Positions 11,990 through 21,707 are shown, numbered from the stretch's first letter. The stretch is 64,000 bases of DNA from Gemmatimonadota bacterium (GCA_022825135.1 JAJDYN010000013.1:124001-188000), one strand, 5' to 3'. Translations and numbers: made by a program. Notes: generated by a model from the sequence alone, not told the origin.

Positions 11990-13019
11990 CGATTCCCCGA
12001 GACTGGACTACCGCGCGGCGGGCGTCGACCTGGACGCGGCAGACCGGGCGAAGAAGGCCATCAAATCGCTGGTGGCGAGCACCCACGACCGCCACACCCT
12101 TTCCGGGATGGGCTCGTTCGGGGGGATGTACGCCGTGCCTGGGGGCCTGGACGCGCCGGTGCTGGTGTCGAGCGCGGACGGGGTGGGCACCAAGCTCAAG
12201 GTGGCGTTCCTTTCCGGCCGTCACGACACGGTGGGGGCGGACCTGGTCAACCACTGCGTAAACGACATCCTGGTCCAGGGCGCCCGGCCCCTCTTCTTCA
12301 TGGACTATCTCGCCACCGGAGACATGGACGCCGGTGTGGTGGGCCAGGTGGTCACCGGGGTCGCCCGTGCGTGCCGCGACAACGGCTGTGCGCTGCTGGG
12401 AGGCGAGACGGCGCAGATGCCCGACTTCTACGCCCCGGGCGAGTACGACCTGGCCGGATTCATCGTCGGTATCGCGGAGCGGGACGCCCTGCTCGACGGA
12501 TCGCGCACGGGGGCCGGCGACGTGCTGGTGGCGCTGGCTTCCTCGGGGCTCCACACCAACGGCTACACGCTGGCCCGCCGCATCGTCTTCGATGTCCTGG
12601 GGCTCGACGCGGGGAGCCCGTTCCCCGACTCCGGCGGGACGGTCGCGGACACGCTGCTGGCGGTGCACCGGAGCTATCTGGCGTCGCTCACCCCCGAGCT
12701 CGAACGGGGCGCCGTTCGCGCGCTCGCGCACGTCACCGGCGGGGGCATCCCCGGGAACCTGCCGCGGTCGCTGGGGGCGGGGCTGGGCGCGCGCGTCGAC
12801 ACCTCCAGTTGGCGACCTCCTCCCGTCTTCGGCGCGCTGGCGCGCGCGGGCGGCGTGGCGCGTGAGGAGATGTACCGGGTCTTCAACATGGGCGTGGGCA
12901 TGCTGGTAGTGGTCGCGCCTGCGGAAGCCGACGGCCTCGTCTCCCGCCTGCGGGACCGGGGGGAGGAGGCCTGGATTGCGGGGGAGGTGGTCGCCGGGTC
13001 GGGTGTGGAGATGGGATGA
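11982..13019 (+). CDS. purM: phosphoribosylformylglycinamidine cyclo-ligase
   Basis: PurM closes the imidazole ring of aminoimidazole ribonucleotide in purine synthesis, using ATP. The 345-residue product, normal for the family, begins with DYRAAGVDLDAADRAKKAIK and has SADGVGTKLKVAF, a LLGGETAQMPDFY active-site stretch and GGGIPGNLPR near the end. I place the start at TTG 11982, six bases after GGGAG; a longer upstream reading frame lies wholly inside the kinase gene and lacks homology. The stop overlaps the next gene by four bases (ATGA). Confidence 0.94.
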   Translation: MSDDSPRLDYRAAGVDLDAADRAKKAIKSLVASTHDRHTLSGMGSFGGMYAVPGGLDAPVLVSSADGVGTKLKVAFLSGRHDTVGADLVNHCVNDILVQGARPLFFMDYLATGDMDAGVVGQVVTGVARACRDNGCALLGGETAQMPDFYAPGEYDLAGFIVGIAERDALLDGSRTGAGDVLVALASSGLHTNGYTLARRIVFDVLGLDAGSPFPDSGGTVADTLLAVHRSYLASLTPELERGAVRALAHVTGGGIPGNLPRSLGAGLGARVDTSSWRPPPVFGALARAGGVAREEMYRVFNMGVGMLVVVAPAEADGLVSRLRDRGEEAWIAGEVVAGSGVEMG

Positions 13020-13969
13020 AGGCCGCCGCCGGGCCGGTGCTGGTGCTCGCGCTCACGGTTCTCGCGTCCCCCGCGTGCGCGCAGGCCGCTGCGGAACTCA
13101 CGGCCCGCTGCAGCGACGCGTCCGGTGGAGCCGCGTGGTGCGCAGCCGGTGCCACGGCATACCAGGCGGCCGCATCGGGCATCGGCCTGGCCGCATCGGC
13201 GGGCAGTGACATCCCGGGGACTTCGAGTACCCTGGGGTGGCGGCGTGGATTGGGTCCGCGCATGGCGCTGAGCGCCCGCTTCACGGGTGCCCGCATCCCG
13301 CTTCCCGACCTGGTTGAACCCATTGCCCTCGAACTCCCGGAGCTCCGCTCCACCGTCTCCCATGCCTCGCTGGAGGGCGCGGTCGGGCTGTTCGACGGCT
13401 TCCGCTGGGCGCCGCAGTACGGGGGCTTTCTATCGCTGGATCTGGTCGCTTCCGTCGGCGTACTCGGGCTTCCGCAGGCGCACGGCTTCGAGGGCGACGC
13501 CTACTCGGTCGGAGTCGGTGCCCGCGTCGGCCTGCTCCGCGAGTCCTTCGACGTTCCGGGTGTCTCGGTCTCCGCCGTGAGACGCTTCCTCGGAGATGTC
13601 CGGCTCGGAGCTGCGCGAGCGATCACCGTGCGACTCGAACCGGCGGCAACCTCCTTCCGCGCCCTGATCGGCAAGGAGTTTTCGGTCGCGGGCATCGTTG
13701 CCGGCGCGGGATGGGACCGGTACTCGGGAACCGTAACCATCGACGGCCCCGAATCGGGCCGTCAGCCGCGCAGCGTGACGCTCGACGGCCCCGCATTCGA
13801 TCGTCTGCTCGTGTACATGGGCGTCTCCCGCACCTGGCAGGTGCTTGTGGTGGCGGGCGAGATCGGTTGGGCCGACGGATTCGATGGCGTGCCGGATTCC
13901 TCCGTGCAACCCTTCGACCCGACCGCCGGCAGCGTGTTCGGGTCCCTGAGCCTGCGGATTACCCGATAG
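13016..13969 (+). CDS. exported protein of unknown function
   Basis: I do not recognise this 317-residue protein. Residues 1-25 are a Sec signal peptide with a probable cleavage after ACA-Q (LASPACAQA). The rest has alternating hydrophobic/polar strands, many Gly and aromatic residues and ends in LRITR, which would suit a small outer-membrane beta-barrel; a terminal Phe/Trp is lacking, so this is only a suggestion. Three Cys in the first 60 residues could form a disulphide. It overlaps purM by four bases and precedes ribD by 13 bases, so it is probably co-transcribed with both. Confidence 0.6.
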   Translation: MKAAAGPVLVLALTVLASPACAQAAAELTARCSDASGGAAWCAAGATAYQAAASGIGLAASAGSDIPGTSSTLGWRRGLGPRMALSARFTGARIPLPDLVEPIALELPELRSTVSHASLEGAVGLFDGFRWAPQYGGFLSLDLVASVGVLGLPQAHGFEGDAYSVGVGARVGLLRESFDVPGVSVSAVRRFLGDVRLGAARAITVRLEPAATSFRALIGKEFSVAGIVAGAGWDRYSGTVTIDGPESGRQPRSVTLDGPAFDRLLVYMGVSRTWQVLVVAGEIGWADGFDGVPDSSVQPFDPTAGSVFGSLSLRITR

Positions 13970-13982
13970 CGGAGATGGCCGC

Positions 13983-15119
13983 ATGACCGAGAGCGGGAGT
14001 GGCGGGCTCGACCCGGTGCCGAATGATCGGGTGTCGGAGGCGGATCTGGGCTTCCTGGAGCGAGCCGTCGAGCTCGGACGGCGTGGATGGGGCCGGGTGT
14101 CGCCCAACCCCATGGTCGGGTGCGTCGTGGTGCGGAAGGGCGAGGTGGTGGGAGAGGGATGGCACCGCGAACTGGGCGGGCCGCACGCGGAAGTGCACGC
14201 GCTCGCCAAGGCGGGAGAGAGGGCCCGGGGCGCCACAGCATACACCAGCCTCGAGCCGTGCGCCCACATGGGCCGTACGCCCCCATGCACGGGTGCCCTC
14301 CTCGACGCCGGCGTGGCCCGCGTGGTCTTTGGCGCCGCCGACCCGGGCGCCGGAGCGGGCGGGGCCGCCGTGCTGCGTGCCGGCGGGATCCGCGTCGACG
14401 GGCCTGTCTTCTCCAGCGCCCGGGCCGCGTCGTGCAATCCCGCCTTCTTCCATGTCGCGCGCAACGCGTCGCCGTACGTCGCCCTCAAGCTCGCGCTCAG
14501 CCTGGACGGGCGCATCTCGCGCGCCGGCGAGCAGACCGGCCTCACCGGGCCGCCGGCGCGCGAGCACGTGCACTACCTGCGCGCCGGCTTCGACGCGATC
14601 ATGGTGGGAGCGAACACCATGAAGATCGACGACCCCCGCCTGACGGCTCGCGGGCAGCCCGAGCCCCGCCGCCCGCCCGACCGCATCGTCCTGGACTCCC
14701 GCGCCCGCATGGCTCCGGAAGCCAGGCTCCTGCGGGAGGACGGCGGGGGGCGGGTGCGCATCTTCACGGATGCGGACGCGCCCCCGGACCGGGTCCGCCC
14801 GCTTGAGGAGCGAGGCGCCTCTGTGCATGCCGTTCCCCGCGCGGCGGGCGGTCTCGAGCTGGGCGCGGTGCTGGGTACCTGCTACCGGGAGGGACTCACC
14901 TCCCTCCTCTGCGAAGGGGGTGGGGTCCTCGCATCCTCGCTCCTGCGCGAGGGACGCGTGCAGCGCCTCTACCTGTTCCTGGCCCCGCTCACGCTCGGAC
15001 ACGGCTCGGTCCCGGCCTTCCCGGGGCTCGACGACTCGGCCTGGGAGGGGTGGCGACCCGCCGGGTCGCCGGCCGCGTTCGGGCGCGACCTCCTCTGGGT
15101 GCTGGACAGAGACGGCTGA
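13983..15119 (+). CDS. ribD: bifunctional diaminohydroxyphosphoribosylaminopyrimidine deaminase / reductase
   Basis: RibD performs two consecutive riboflavin steps, deamination and ribose reduction. The 378-residue product has an N-terminal CMP/dCMP deaminase-like zinc domain with HAEVHAL (H68) and the PCAHMGRTPPC stretch (first Cys about 93), followed by an NADPH-dependent reductase domain from about residue 155 (VALKLALSLDGRISR, MVGANTMKIDDPRLTAR, LLCEGGG). Both halves look intact. It is the first riboflavin gene; ribE starts on the last base of its stop codon. I see no FMN riboswitch before it. Confidence 0.95.
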   Translation: MTESGSGGLDPVPNDRVSEADLGFLERAVELGRRGWGRVSPNPMVGCVVVRKGEVVGEGWHRELGGPHAEVHALAKAGERARGATAYTSLEPCAHMGRTPPCTGALLDAGVARVVFGAADPGAGAGGAAVLRAGGIRVDGPVFSSARAASCNPAFFHVARNASPYVALKLALSLDGRISRAGEQTGLTGPPAREHVHYLRAGFDAIMVGANTMKIDDPRLTARGQPEPRRPPDRIVLDSRARMAPEARLLREDGGGRVRIFTDADAPPDRVRPLEERGASVHAVPRAAGGLELGAVLGTCYREGLTSLLCEGGGVLASSLLREGRVQRLYLFLAPLTLGHGSVPAFPGLDDSAWEGWRPAGSPAAFGRDLLWVLDRDG

Positions 15120-15742
15120 TGTTCACCGGGCTGGTGGAGGAAGTCGGAAAGGTCGTGGCGGTGGCGGCCCGCCCGGAGGGCCGGCGGATGACCATACGCG
15201 CCCCGAACATCGCGCCCGACCTCACCGACGGCGCCTCGGTGGCGGTCGACGGGGCGTGCCTGACCGTCGCCGCCCTTGAGGCCGCCAGCTTCGCCGTGGA
15301 CGTTGTGCCCGCCACCCTGGCGCGCACCATCGCCGGCGACTACCAGGCCGGGACGCGCGTCAATCTCGAGCAGGCGCTCCGCCTGGGCGACCGTCTCGGC
15401 GGCCACCTGGTGCAGGGGCACGTCGACGGCGTCGGATCCCTGGTCTCCCGAACCGATCCCGCTCCCCGGGACGGCGCCCGCCTCCTCACCTTCCGCGTCC
15501 CACCCGAAGTGGCCCGCGCCACCATCCTGCACGGCTCCATCACGCTCAACGGGGTCAGCCTGACCATCAGCGAATTGCCCGGCCCCGACCTGGTGCGGAT
15601 CGCGATCGTGCCCTTCACCTGGAAGCACACAAACCTGGCCGCCCTCGCCCCCGGCGCCCCCGTCAACGTCGAAGCGGACCTGATCGGGAAGTACGTGGGT
15701 AAGCTCCTGTCAGTCCACACCCCGGATTCTTCTCAAGGCTGA
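15119..15742 (+). CDS. ribE: riboflavin synthase alpha subunit
   Basis: It converts two 6,7-dimethyl-8-ribityllumazine molecules into riboflavin and a pyrimidine. The 207-residue protein begins with the nearly invariant MFTGLVEEVGKV and contains the two similar lumazine-binding barrels (about 1-97 and 98-195), the second with GHLVQGHVDGVG and GSITLNGVSLTI. ATG 15119 shares its A with the ribD stop codon (TGATG), pointing to translational coupling. A longer frame reaching back to 15050 overlaps ribD and is not needed. Confidence 0.95.
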   Translation: MFTGLVEEVGKVVAVAARPEGRRMTIRAPNIAPDLTDGASVAVDGACLTVAALEAASFAVDVVPATLARTIAGDYQAGTRVNLEQALRLGDRLGGHLVQGHVDGVGSLVSRTDPAPRDGARLLTFRVPPEVARATILHGSITLNGVSLTISELPGPDLVRIAIVPFTWKHTNLAALAPGAPVNVEADLIGKYVGKLLSVHTPDSSQG

Positions 15743-15747
15743 GCCCC

Positions 15748-16947
15748 GTGCCGCACTCCCGCGTGGAAGCTGCCATCCGCGACATACGCGAAGGCAGGAT
15801 GGTCATCGTCGCCGACGACGAGGACCGGGAGAACGAGGGCGACCTGGTGTGCGCGGCCGCCGCCGCCACTCCCGAGGTCGTCAACTTCATGACCAAGCAC
15901 GCGCGCGGCCTCATCTGCGTGGCCCTGACGCGCGAGCGGGCGGCCGAACTCGGTCTTCCGCCCATGACCGAGGACAACACCGACCCCCAGGGCACCGCGT
16001 TCACGGTTTCGGTGGACGCGCACCGCAAGTACGGGGTCACCACCGGCATCAGCGCCTTCGACCGCGCCAAAACCATCGAAGTGCTGATCGATCCCGCGAG
16101 CCGCCCGGGCGACCTGCGCCGTCCCGGCCACGTCTTTCCGCTGCGCGCCGTTCCCGGCGGGGTACTGCGCCGGGTGGGGCAGACCGAGGCCTCCGTGGAC
16201 CTGGCCCGTCTCGCCGGATTCGAGCCCGCCGGCGTCATCTGCGAGATCCTCAGCCAGGACGGCACCATGGCACGCCGTCCCCAGCTGGAACGGTTCGCCC
16301 GGGAGCACGATCTGCTCTTCATCACGGTGGCCGAACTGGTCGCCTATCGGCTGGCGAAGGAGCGGCTGGTGGAGCGGGTGGCCACCGCGCGCCTCCCCAC
16401 CGGCGTCGGCCCCTTCGACGTCATCGGCTTTCGCAGCCCGCTCGACGACCGCGAGCACGTGGCGCTGGTCAAGGGAGAGATCGACGGGCGGGCGGACGTG
16501 CTGGTGCGCATGCACTCGGAGTGCCTGACCGGGGATGTCTTCGGTTCGATCCGGTGCGACTGCGGCCAGCAGCTGCGCGCCGCGATGCGCCAGGTGCAGG
16601 AGGAGGGCAGCGGCGCCATCGTCTATCTGAAGCAGGAGGGCAGGGGGATCGGCCTGCACAACAAGCTGAAGGCCTATCAGCTCCAGGACGACGGCCAGGA
16701 CACCGTAGAAGCCAATCGCAGCCTCGGCTTCGATCCCGATCTGCGCGACTACGGCATCGGCGCGCAGATCCTGCTCGACCTGGGCCTCAGCTCGATTCGC
16801 CTTCTGACCAACAATCCCCGCAAGATCGTCGGCCTGGAGGGATACGGCTTGCGTGTGACCGGAAGGGTGCCGCTCGAGATGGAGCCATCGGACTTCAACG
16901 AGCACTACCTCGACACCAAGCGCGCGAAGCTCGGCCACCTGATTTAG
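15748..16947 (+). CDS. ribBA: bifunctional 3,4-dihydroxy-2-butanone-4-phosphate synthase / GTP cyclohydrolase II
   Basis: Both entry reactions of riboflavin synthesis are on this 399-residue protein. The N-terminal half (about 1-200) is RibB, with VIVADDEDRENEGDLVCAA and the FPLRAVPGGVL stretch; the C-terminal half is RibA, with the zinc-binding LTGDVFGSIRCDCGQQL cluster, YLKQEGRGIGLHNKLKAY and the LLTNNPRKI signature. GTG 15748 lies five bases after ribE. Ribulose-5-phosphate and GTP are the substrates. Confidence 0.96.
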   Translation: MPHSRVEAAIRDIREGRMVIVADDEDRENEGDLVCAAAAATPEVVNFMTKHARGLICVALTRERAAELGLPPMTEDNTDPQGTAFTVSVDAHRKYGVTTGISAFDRAKTIEVLIDPASRPGDLRRPGHVFPLRAVPGGVLRRVGQTEASVDLARLAGFEPAGVICEILSQDGTMARRPQLERFAREHDLLFITVAELVAYRLAKERLVERVATARLPTGVGPFDVIGFRSPLDDREHVALVKGEIDGRADVLVRMHSECLTGDVFGSIRCDCGQQLRAAMRQVQEEGSGAIVYLKQEGRGIGLHNKLKAYQLQDDGQDTVEANRSLGFDPDLRDYGIGAQILLDLGLSSIRLLTNNPRKIVGLEGYGLRVTGRVPLEMEPSDFNEHYLDTKRAKLGHLI

Positions 16948-16952
16948 AGCAG

Positions 16953-17426
16953 ATGACCGGGTCCAACACCTTCAGCGCGTCGCTCGACGGATCCGGCAAG
17001 CGGTTCGCCATCGTGGCGGCCCGCTTCAACCCGGGGATCACCGGCAACCTGCTCTCCGGGGCGCTGGCTCGCCTGGCCGCACACGGCGTTGCGACCGGGG
17101 ACATCGACGTCTACCGGGTGCCGGGCGCCTGGGAGCTTCCGCAGACCGCGGCGCGCCTGGCGAAGCGTGCCGGCCATCACGGCATCCTTGCGCTCGGGTG
17201 CGTCATCCGCGGCGAGACCCCGCACTTCGACTACGTGGCGGGGGAGGCGGCCTACGGGCTGGGCGAGGTTGCGCGCTCGTCGGCGGTCCCCGTCGTGTTC
17301 GGCGTGCTGACCACCGACACGCGCGAGCAGGCCGAGCGCCGCGCCGATCCGGGGGGAATGGACAAGGGTGGAGAGGTGGCGTCGGCCGCGGTCGAGATGG
17401 CGCTGCTGTTCGACGGGCTCGCCTGA
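16953..17426 (+). CDS. ribH: 6,7-dimethyl-8-ribityllumazine synthase
   Basis: RibH condenses the RibD product with the RibB product to lumazine. The 157-residue protein has the usual FAIVAARFN N-terminus, VPGAWELP, LGCVIRGETPHFDYV and the PVVFGVLTTDT strand. ATG 16953 follows the ribBA stop by five bases; an AGAGCAG stretch serves as a modest ribosome-binding site. A much longer reading frame in this phase runs back through ribBA and is not coding. NusB follows after six bases, the common rib-nusB linkage. Confidence 0.95.
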   Translation: MTGSNTFSASLDGSGKRFAIVAARFNPGITGNLLSGALARLAAHGVATGDIDVYRVPGAWELPQTAARLAKRAGHHGILALGCVIRGETPHFDYVAGEAAYGLGEVARSSAVPVVFGVLTTDTREQAERRADPGGMDKGGEVASAAVEMALLFDGLA

Positions 17427-17432
17427 AGGGGC

Positions 17433-17876
17433 ATGGCCTTCGAGGATCGACCCCGCCGCAACCGCACCCGCGCGCGGGCATGGGCGCTCCAGGTGTTCTA
17501 TCGCTGGGAGTCGGCGGAGAGCGGGTCGGTCCTGGATGCCCTTGAGACCACGCTCGCCAACCGGCGGGTGGCGCCCACGTGCCAGGCTCACCTGGCGCGG
17601 GTCGTGCGCGGCTTTGCCAGGCACGAGGAAGAGGTGCGCGCGGCGGTCAGCGAAGCTCTGGACAACTGGCGGATCGAGCGGCTGGCCCGGGTAGACCGTT
17701 GCATCCTGTTCCTCTCGGTTACCGAGATGCTCTTCCTGGACGGCGTGCCGCCCGCGGTCGCGATCCAGGAAGGGGTCCGGCTGGCGCAGCGTTACGGAAG
17801 CGAGCATTCGGACCGCTTCGTCAACGGCGTTCTGGACGCGGTGATGAAGGCGCACGCGGTCGTGGATGAACGCTGA
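17433..17876 (+). CDS. nusB: transcription antitermination factor NusB
   Basis: NusB with NusE (S10) binds boxA RNA and supports antitermination in rRNA operons. The 147-residue all-helical protein has the N-terminal RNRTRARAWALQVFYRWE motif and the C-terminal GVPPAVAIQEGVRLAQRYG and FVNGVLDAV motifs of the family. Length is typical. It is the last gene of the riboflavin cluster. Confidence 0.94.
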   Translation: MAFEDRPRRNRTRARAWALQVFYRWESAESGSVLDALETTLANRRVAPTCQAHLARVVRGFARHEEEVRAAVSEALDNWRIERLARVDRCILFLSVTEMLFLDGVPPAVAIQEGVRLAQRYGSEHSDRFVNGVLDAVMKAHAVVDER

Positions 17877-17900
17877 CCTGCGCGGCCCGTAGACCTGTGC

Positions 17901-17926
17901 CCCCGTCCTTTCTACCTTCGACGGGG
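17901..17926 (+). terminator. hairpin after nusB, possible terminator or leader structure
   Basis: CCCCGTC (17901-17907) pairs perfectly with GACGGGG (17920-17926) around a 12-base pyrimidine-rich loop. No run of T follows, so it is not a classical intrinsic terminator. It lies between nusB and the hibernation factor gene and may end the rib-nusB transcript or structure the next leader. Confidence 0.35.
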
Positions 17927-17964
17927 CCGAAGTCAAACCAACGGGAACCGGGGTTGGAAGAGAC

Positions 17965-18267
17965 ATGAAAGTGAATACCGTCGCTCGCCGCTGCGACGTG
18001 CCCGAATACGTGATCAAACGGGCCGACCGGAAGATCGGAAAGCTGGTCCGTTTCGATCCGCGCCTGACCTCCGCCGAAGTCGTGTTCCGGATTGAGCGCC
18101 ACGTTCACCGAGTGGAGGTCTTCCTTTCCCTCAATGGACACGAGCCGGTGGTCGCCCGTGGGGAGGCGCGTGATTTCCCGACCGCGCTCGACCAGGTGGC
18201 CGATCGCCTGAGCAAGATCCTGCGCCGCGGCCGGACCCAGCAGGTGGAGCACTGGGCCGGGCGGTGA
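17965..18267 (+). CDS. hpf: ribosome hibernation promoting factor / RaiA (short form)
   Basis: A 100-residue protein of the HPF/YfiA fold that binds the decoding site of idle ribosomes. Visible are the basic N-terminal strand, [16 protein letters not shown] helix, [20 protein letters not shown] strands and the [17 protein letters not shown] helix. It is the short form without the C-terminal dimerisation domain, so 100S formation would need another factor. Its stop overlaps metK by four bases (GTGA). Confidence 0.85.
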   Translation: MKVNTVARRCDVPEYVIKRADRKIGKLVRFDPRLTSAEVVFRIERHVHRVEVFLSLNGHEPVVARGEARDFPTALDQVADRLSKILRRGRTQQVEHWAGR

Positions 18268-19451
18268 GCACGAGACTCTTCACCTCCGAGTCGGTCACCG
18301 GAGGGCACCCGGACAAGCTCGCCGACCAGATCTCCGACGCCATCCTCGACCACCTCCTGGCGCAGGACCCGCGGGCCCGGGTGGCCTGCGAAACCCTGGT
18401 CTCGACCGACTTCGCCCTGGTCGCGGGCGAGATTTCGACGACGGCCGGCGACCTCGACTACACGCAGATCGTCCGCGAGACCATCCTGGCGGCCGGGTAC
18501 ACCCGCGACGAGTACGGCATCGATGGCCGCCGCTGCCAGGTGGAGTCGAGGATCGACCCGCAGTCACCGGACATCGGGGCTGCCGTGGACGACGGCGGCG
18601 CGGGTGACCAGGGACTCATGTTCGGCTATGCAACCGACGAGACCGACGAGCTGATGCCCGCCCCCATCCTCCTGGCCCACCAGCTCGCCCGGCGCCTCAC
18701 CTCGGTGCGGGAGTCGGGGTCGCTGCCGTGGCTGCGGCCGGACGGCAAGACCCAGGTCACCATGGAGTACGACGGAGACCGTCCCCTGCGCGTGCACACC
18801 GTCGTGGTCAGCGCGCAGCACGACGATGACGCCTCCGACGGGGAGATCCGGGAGGGGATCACCGAGCAGGTCATCGCCCCCGTGTTTGCCGCGTCCGGTT
18901 TCGCGTGGCAGGGGTGCATCCGCCACATCAACCCCTCGGATCGGTTCGTGATCGGCGGTCCCTTCGGGGACGTGGGCCTGACCGGCCGCAAGATCATCGT
19001 CGACACCTACGGGGGCGCTGCCCGCCACGGAGGCGGCGCGTTCAGCGGCAAGGACTCCACCAAGGTCGACCGATCCGGCGCCTACGCCGCGCGCTGGGCG
19101 GCCAGGAACGTGGTCGCCGCCGGGATCGCGCGCCGCTGCGAGATCCAGCTCGCCTACGCAATCGGCCGGGCGCGGCCGGTCTCGGTGGCGGTCGATACCT
19201 TCGGCACCGCCACCTGCGGGACGCCGGACGAGCACATCGCGACTGCCGTACAGGAGGTGTTCGACTTTCGTCCCGCCGCCATCATCGACCGCCTGGGCCT
19301 CCGCCGTCCGGTCTTCACCCCCACCGCCGTCCATGGCCACTTCGGCCGCAAGCCCGAATGCGTGCGGTGGAAGGACGGCACGGGGGTCGCGCTGTTCCGC
19401 TGGGAGCGGACCGACCAGGTCGAAGAGTTGAGGCAGGCGCTGGGGATGTGA
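18264..19451 (+). CDS. metK: S-adenosylmethionine synthetase
   Basis: MetK makes S-adenosylmethionine from methionine and ATP. The 395-residue product has [20 protein letters not shown] at the N-terminus, the [15 protein letters not shown]-binding hexapeptide region, [20 protein letters not shown] (glycine-rich P-loop) and the DxTKVDRS metal segment. All three repeats of the fold are covered. It starts with GTG. The next gene, ahcY, recycles the S-adenosylhomocysteine that methyltransferases release, so the pair forms a methyl-cycle unit. Confidence 0.96.
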   Translation: MSTRLFTSESVTGGHPDKLADQISDAILDHLLAQDPRARVACETLVSTDFALVAGEISTTAGDLDYTQIVRETILAAGYTRDEYGIDGRRCQVESRIDPQSPDIGAAVDDGGAGDQGLMFGYATDETDELMPAPILLAHQLARRLTSVRESGSLPWLRPDGKTQVTMEYDGDRPLRVHTVVVSAQHDDDASDGEIREGITEQVIAPVFAASGFAWQGCIRHINPSDRFVIGGPFGDVGLTGRKIIVDTYGGAARHGGGAFSGKDSTKVDRSGAYAARWAARNVVAAGIARRCEIQLAYAIGRARPVSVAVDTFGTATCGTPDEHIATAVQEVFDFRPAAIIDRLGLRRPVFTPTAVHGHFGRKPECVRWKDGTGVALFRWERTDQVEELRQALGM

Positions 19452-19593
19452 CCCCGGGGCGGCCGGCTCCACCCGGCGGCCGGCGGCCGGAACTTCACCT
19501 GCAAGCGGGGGTCTAGCAGCCGGTGACCTCCGGCCCGGGCGTCCGGCAGTTCCCGGCGCCCACGCGGAATCGTCCACCGACTGCCAGGCTCGA

Positions 19594-19616
19594 GGGCGCG
19601 TGGCACGCCACGTCCC
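19594..19616 (+). promoter_or_regulatory. hairpin in the ahcY leader region
   Basis: The 216 bases between metK and ahcY hold a stem in which GGG (19594-19596) and GCGTGG (19598-19603) pair with CCACGT and CCC (19608-19616) around a CACG loop, with one bulged C and one G-U pair. It may be a leader structure. I looked for an SAH riboswitch here: a fragment CCAGGCTCG occurs at about 19584, but the CCGAGG-type partner strand is absent, so I do not call one. Confidence 0.3.
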
Positions 19617-19667
19617 GCGCGCGAACCACCCCACATTCCGATTCTCCGGGACGACTGCCCAGCAAGA

Positions 19668-21116
19668 ATGTCTACGCTTACGAAGGCTCGACCGGCCCGG
19701 CCGGCGGTTTCGCGGCCGCCCTTCAAGGTCAAGGATCTGGCCCTCGCCGAGTGGGGCCGGCAGGAGATCGATCTCGCCCGCGGGGAGATGCCGGGGCTGA
19801 TGGCGCTCCGGGAGGAATACGCCGGCGAGAGGCCCCTCGCGGGCGCCCGCATCTCGGGCTCCCTGCACATGACCATCCAGACCGCCGTGCTCATCGAAAC
19901 CCTCGTGGAACTGGGCGCGGACGTGCGCTGGGCATCCTGCAACATCTTCTCCACCCAGGACCACGCCGCGGCCGCGATGGCCGACGCGGGCGTGCCCGTC
20001 TTCGCCTGGAAGGGAGAGACGCTGGAGGAGTACTGGTGGTGCACCTGGATGGCGCTCGCGCACCCCGAGGGCGGCCCCGACCTCATCGTCGACGACGGCG
20101 GGGACGCCACGCTTCTCATCCACCAGGGGGTCGAACGCGAGCTGCAGGCGGAAGCCGGGTTCGCGCGCGCGCCCGGGGCCTCGGAGGAAGAGGAGGAGAT
20201 CGGCCGCCTGCTCGACCGGGTGCTGAAAGAGGATTCGCGCTTCTGGAGGTCGCTCGCGGCGGATGTGAGGGGCGTGAGCGAGGAGACCACCACCGGCGTG
20301 CACCGGCTCTACCGCATGGCCGAGGAAGGCACCCTGCTGTTCCCGGCCATCAACGTCAACGACTCGGTCACCAAATCCAAGTTCGACAACCTGTACGGCT
20401 GCCGCGAGTCGCTGGTCGACGGCATCAAGCGCGCCACCGACATCATGGTGGCGGGCAAGAAGTGCGTCGTGCTGGGCTACGGCGATGTCGGCAAGGGCTG
20501 CGTTCAGGCCTTCGCCGGGCTCGGCGCCACCCTCTACGTCACCGAGATCGACCCCATCAACGCGCTGCAGGCCGCGATGGAGGGCCATCAGGTGGTGACC
20601 ATGGACGAGGCCTGCGCCTTCGGCGACATCTTCGTCACCGCCACGGGCAATGTCTCCGTGATCACCCGCGGGCACATGGACCGCATGAAGGACGGGGCCA
20701 TCGTCTGCAACATCGGCCATTTCGACTCCGAGATCGAAGTGGCCGGGCTGGCGGGCCTGGAGTGGACCGAGATCAAGCCGCAGGTAGACAGGATCACCTG
20801 GCCGGACGGCAGGAGCATCGTCCTTCTCGCGCGCGGCCGCCTCGTCAACCTCGGCTGCGCCACGGGCCACCCGAGCTTCGTCATGAGCACGAGCTTCACC
20901 AACCAGTGCATGGCGCAGATCGACCTCTGGCGGAAGCGCGAGACCGGCGAGTACGCGAAACGGGTCTACACCCTTCCCAAGATCCTGGACGAAAAGGTGG
21001 CGCGACTGCATCTGGACAAACTGGGAGCGCGTCTGACGACGCTCACTCCCGAGCAGGCGGAATACATCGACGTGCCGGTCGGCGGCCCGTACAAGCCCGA
21101 CCACTACCGCTACTGA
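19668..21116 (+). CDS. ahcY: adenosylhomocysteinase
   Basis: The enzyme hydrolyses S-adenosylhomocysteine to adenosine and homocysteine with bound NAD. The 482-residue protein shows [33 protein letters not shown], the [19 protein letters not shown] catalytic-site region, the Rossmann motif [11 protein letters not shown], and the C-terminal KPDHYRY tail that inserts into the partner active site. An internal insert at about 165-205 is usual for the longer bacterial form. ATG 19668 has only a weak AGCAAGA upstream. Confidence 0.96.
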   Translation: MSTLTKARPARPAVSRPPFKVKDLALAEWGRQEIDLARGEMPGLMALREEYAGERPLAGARISGSLHMTIQTAVLIETLVELGADVRWASCNIFSTQDHAAAAMADAGVPVFAWKGETLEEYWWCTWMALAHPEGGPDLIVDDGGDATLLIHQGVERELQAEAGFARAPGASEEEEEIGRLLDRVLKEDSRFWRSLAADVRGVSEETTTGVHRLYRMAEEGTLLFPAINVNDSVTKSKFDNLYGCRESLVDGIKRATDIMVAGKKCVVLGYGDVGKGCVQAFAGLGATLYVTEIDPINALQAAMEGHQVVTMDEACAFGDIFVTATGNVSVITRGHMDRMKDGAIVCNIGHFDSEIEVAGLAGLEWTEIKPQVDRITWPDGRSIVLLARGRLVNLGCATGHPSFVMSTSFTNQCMAQIDLWRKRETGEYAKRVYTLPKILDEKVARLHLDKLGARLTTLTPEQAEYIDVPVGGPYKPDHYRY

Positions 21117-21185
21117 GCGCCAACGCGCATTGCTGCTGAGGTCGTCCGGGACGGCCGGCGGGGTAGCGTCCCGCGAGGAGGACCG

Positions 21186-21707
21186 TTGGTCGAGGTCAGG
21201 GTACAGAGCCTGGGGCTTGACCCCTCATCCAACACGCCGGTCGTCATCCTGCGGGAGGTGGAGGGCGAACGGGTGCTGCCGATCTGGATCGGTCCGGGCG
21301 AGGCCAGTTCGATCGCGATGGAGCTGGCCAGCATGAAGTTCAGCCGGCCCCTCACCCACGACCTCATCGTCTCGGTGATCGGCGGGCTCGGCGGCACCCT
21401 CGAGCGGGTGCTCATCACCCGCGTCCTCGACAACACCTTCTACGCCGAGCTGATCGTGCAGCGGGACGGCGACGTCGTCTCCATCGACGCGAGGCCCTCG
21501 GACTCCATCGCGGTCGCCCTCCGGACCGAGGCGCGCATCTTCGCCCAGGAGGATCTCCTCCACAAGACCTCGATCGAGGTGACGGACGAGGAAGGTGCGG
21601 CCTCCGAAGAAGGCGAGGAGGAGGCGCCGCCGGGCATGGACGCGGAGGAGCTCAAGGAACACCTGCGCAAGCTTCATCCCGAGGACTTTGGCCGCTTTAC
21701 GCCCTGA
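21186..21707 (+). CDS. bifunctional nuclease family protein (DUF151)
   Basis: A 173-residue protein of the DUF151/BFN family. It starts VEVRVQSLGLDPSSNTPVVI and has the family core LPIWIGPGEASSIAMELA, followed by RPLTHDL and VDARPSDSIAVALR-type residues (IDARPSDSIAVALRTEA). An acidic linker and a short helix end it. Plant and mycobacterial relatives are nucleases or redox-linked regulators; the role here is unknown. TTG 21186 has a strong GAGGAGGA immediately upstream, which decides the start. It overlaps the next gene by about 20 bases. Confidence 0.83.
   Translation: MVEVRVQSLGLDPSSNTPVVILREVEGERVLPIWIGPGEASSIAMELASMKFSRPLTHDLIVSVIGGLGGTLERVLITRVLDNTFYAELIVQRDGDVVSIDARPSDSIAVALRTEARIFAQEDLLHKTSIEVTDEEGAASEEGEEEAPPGMDAEELKEHLRKLHPEDFGRFTP

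Noticed and set aside
13970-13982. FMN riboswitch before the riboflavin genes
   Set aside because: Only 13 bases separate ribD from the preceding gene, and no RFN core was seen within that gene.
19452-19667. SAH riboswitch upstream of ahcY
   Set aside because: Only a CCAGGCTCG fragment fits; the pairing CCGAGG strand and the rest of the core are missing.
18564-21104. 846-codon open frame on the - strand opposite metK and ahcY
   Set aside because: It is the complement of two clear genes and spans their boundary; no recognisable domain.
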